The position numbers and the translations under genes were made by a program. Positions 14,086 through 64,000 of a DNA stretch of 64,000 bases are shown here, in pieces. The number at the start of each line of letters is the position of its first letter. The stretch's first letter is position 1. Below the pieces are notes generated by a model, which worked only from the letters and a program-made list of their open reading frames with translations, searched no databases and was not told the origin of the DNA. This stretch comes from Doris montereyensis. Its lineage: Eukaryota > Mollusca > Gastropoda > Nudibranchia > Dorididae. The stretch lies in NCBI GenBank assembly GCA_037039925.1, contig JAXRKP010001275.1, positions 1-64,000 of the forward strand. Direction: 5' to 3'.

Positions 14086-14557
14086 TGTCCCTATTTCTTG
14101 ATCAATACATTCTTTTTGCACCGGGCATTTCAAATGTGACAAAACAAGTTTTATTTTTTTTTAAACTTTTCCGATCTTTAGCATCCACTGGGCTTTTTTC
14201 TTCAATTTTTCAAATTGGAAAAGAAACTATGGAATGAAAGCAAAGTTACAACATTCAGTATCAGAATTTTTTTAACATTCAACAAAATCAATACATCTGC
14301 ATTGCTAAAATAAATGCAAAAATGAGCTGGGGAAAAAGGTGCAGTGATTGCAAGGATAATGAAATGGCACTATGTACACTGAAATGGGGAGAAAGGAAAC
14401 GAAATATCCCAACAAATAGACTTGTTGCAATAGTGGAAGGATAATACACTTTGTTGTATAATTTCAAAATCACCATGTCAAAAATTGTGTATGACACTAC
14501 AAAAATGTCTACTGGAAAAGAAAATGGACACCAATGAACAGACTGAAACGAAAAAAA

Positions 14558-15110
<553 letters not shown>

Positions 15111-15117
15111 AGAACGT

Positions 15118-15190
15118 TTTCAACCATTGGTGGGTTTAAACTCACGACTTTCGGGTTGAGAGGCCGGCACCTTGGCCCACATGGGATATC
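15118..15190 (-). mobile_element. SINE-like tRNA-derived fragment, family A
   Basis: On the minus strand a block reads CAAGGTGCCGGCCTCTCAAC and then a box-B-like GAGTTTAAACCC. The same block occurs at 28.77-28.86 and 49.99-50.07 kb on the same strand. The arms do not fold into a complete cloverleaf, so this is not called as a tRNA gene. Confidence 0.5.
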
Positions 15191-15750
15191 AAACAAGAAC
15201 AAACTAACCAAAGACAAAAAGATAATGTGCCATTTGACTAAAAAAACAAACTCATTTACTTTTTTTACAGAAAATAAGAAAGACAAAAACAGGACAAATA
15301 TTCTTGTTTTTTTTTCACATTGCTTTCACAAGACCAATGTAAGAGAGACAGCAGATCAGCAGATAAAATGGAAACATTTTACCAGGTAACAAATTATGTT
15401 GAACACATGGGCTTCAAACGTATGCATGTTTTAAACTTTACAGAACCACAGGAAGAAAGAAGAAAGAAACCCCTACAAACCAAATACCAGCACAATAAAA
15501 TCAATGAAGGGAAACAGGAAGCTTTCCATCAACGGGTGGACGTCAATCAAACTAGAGCAATGACTTTATTCTTTGAATCTACAACAGGTGAATGGCTGTC
15601 AGTGGATTCCTACCACAGATGCATAGCAACGTACATCTAGACAAGCCAACTTGTTAAGGTGTGCGTGGTTTGGTTTTTTCCATTTCTTTCTTTTTCTTAT
15701 TCTTTTCTTTCCATGGTCTCTTCACTATTTACATTTTTGGTATTTGAAAG

Positions 15751-63810
<48,060 letters not shown>

Positions 63811-64000
63811 CTGGAAAACGCATTAAGAACATTGATTTTCATTTCACTCCATTTCACGAAAAAAATACAACTATCAATAAGGTAAAACAAAATATAGGAA
63901 AACACTTTTAACATCCTAGATTTTCAGTCTTAATCAAAATATGTGTTGATCCGAACAGGATAATAACTCATGTCTGGTACAAGTCAAAAGAAAGTTTCTT

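Overview
The window is eukaryotic and almost certainly from an animal. It is AT-rich, full of microsatellites, minisatellites and decayed transposons, and carries one host gene split into small exons with GT/AG introns. A gastropod or other mollusc would fit the tRNA-derived SINE style, the RTE-type LINE and the scattered AGATCTAGATCT motifs, but that is only an inference; no lineage-diagnostic sequence was found.

The one recognisable host gene is a PIWI-clade Argonaute (PIWIL1/Aubergine-like) on the minus strand. I could trace 18 coding exons from the ATG at 63,808 to about 16,300, over 47 kb, with nearly every junction agreeing in phase. They encode an RG-rich N-terminus, an N domain, PAZ (exons 5-8), MID (exons 11-13) and PIWI (exons 14-18). 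All four residues of the slicer tetrad (D, E, D, H) are present. Six exons carry about ten apparent 1-nt deletions, several in homopolymers, and exon 2 has a further poly-C frame change. This looks more like consensus error in a long-read assembly than a pseudogene.

The introns hold transposons. Intron 1 has a PIF/Harbinger (HARBI1/ALP1-like) exon at 62.75-63.05 kb. Intron 2 has a nearly full-length TTAA-flanked element with a Mutator-like/Kolobok-like transposase at 57.66-61.60 kb. Intron 4 has a truncated copy of that element (54.35-56.43 kb), a truncated RTE LINE (50.09-52.92 kb), SINEs and GA tracts. Intron 8 has a piggyBac element (37.8-43.3 kb) whose transposase is split by a 2.65-kb minisatellite, plus a hAT-like element with a zinc finger (36.05-37.22 kb). 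Intron 17 has the fuller RTE copy (19.2-22.6 kb), a 179-bp satellite and a long TA tract.

Downstream of the gene lie a 38-bp array right after the last exon (15.75-16.3 kb), a large GA tract (14.56-15.11 kb), a gene-poor stretch, and an 8-kb array of a 39-bp unit (1.09-9.13 kb). Both arrays place AATAAA on the gene's sense strand in nearly every unit.

The most unusual feature is the piggyBac minisatellite: its 30-bp unit is an in-frame amplification of the transposase's own conserved catalytic motif (MNGCDLLDQN on the minus strand). Also notable are two Piwi exons (4 and 12) whose 3' splice acceptor and exon start have been tandemly duplicated into the upstream intron.
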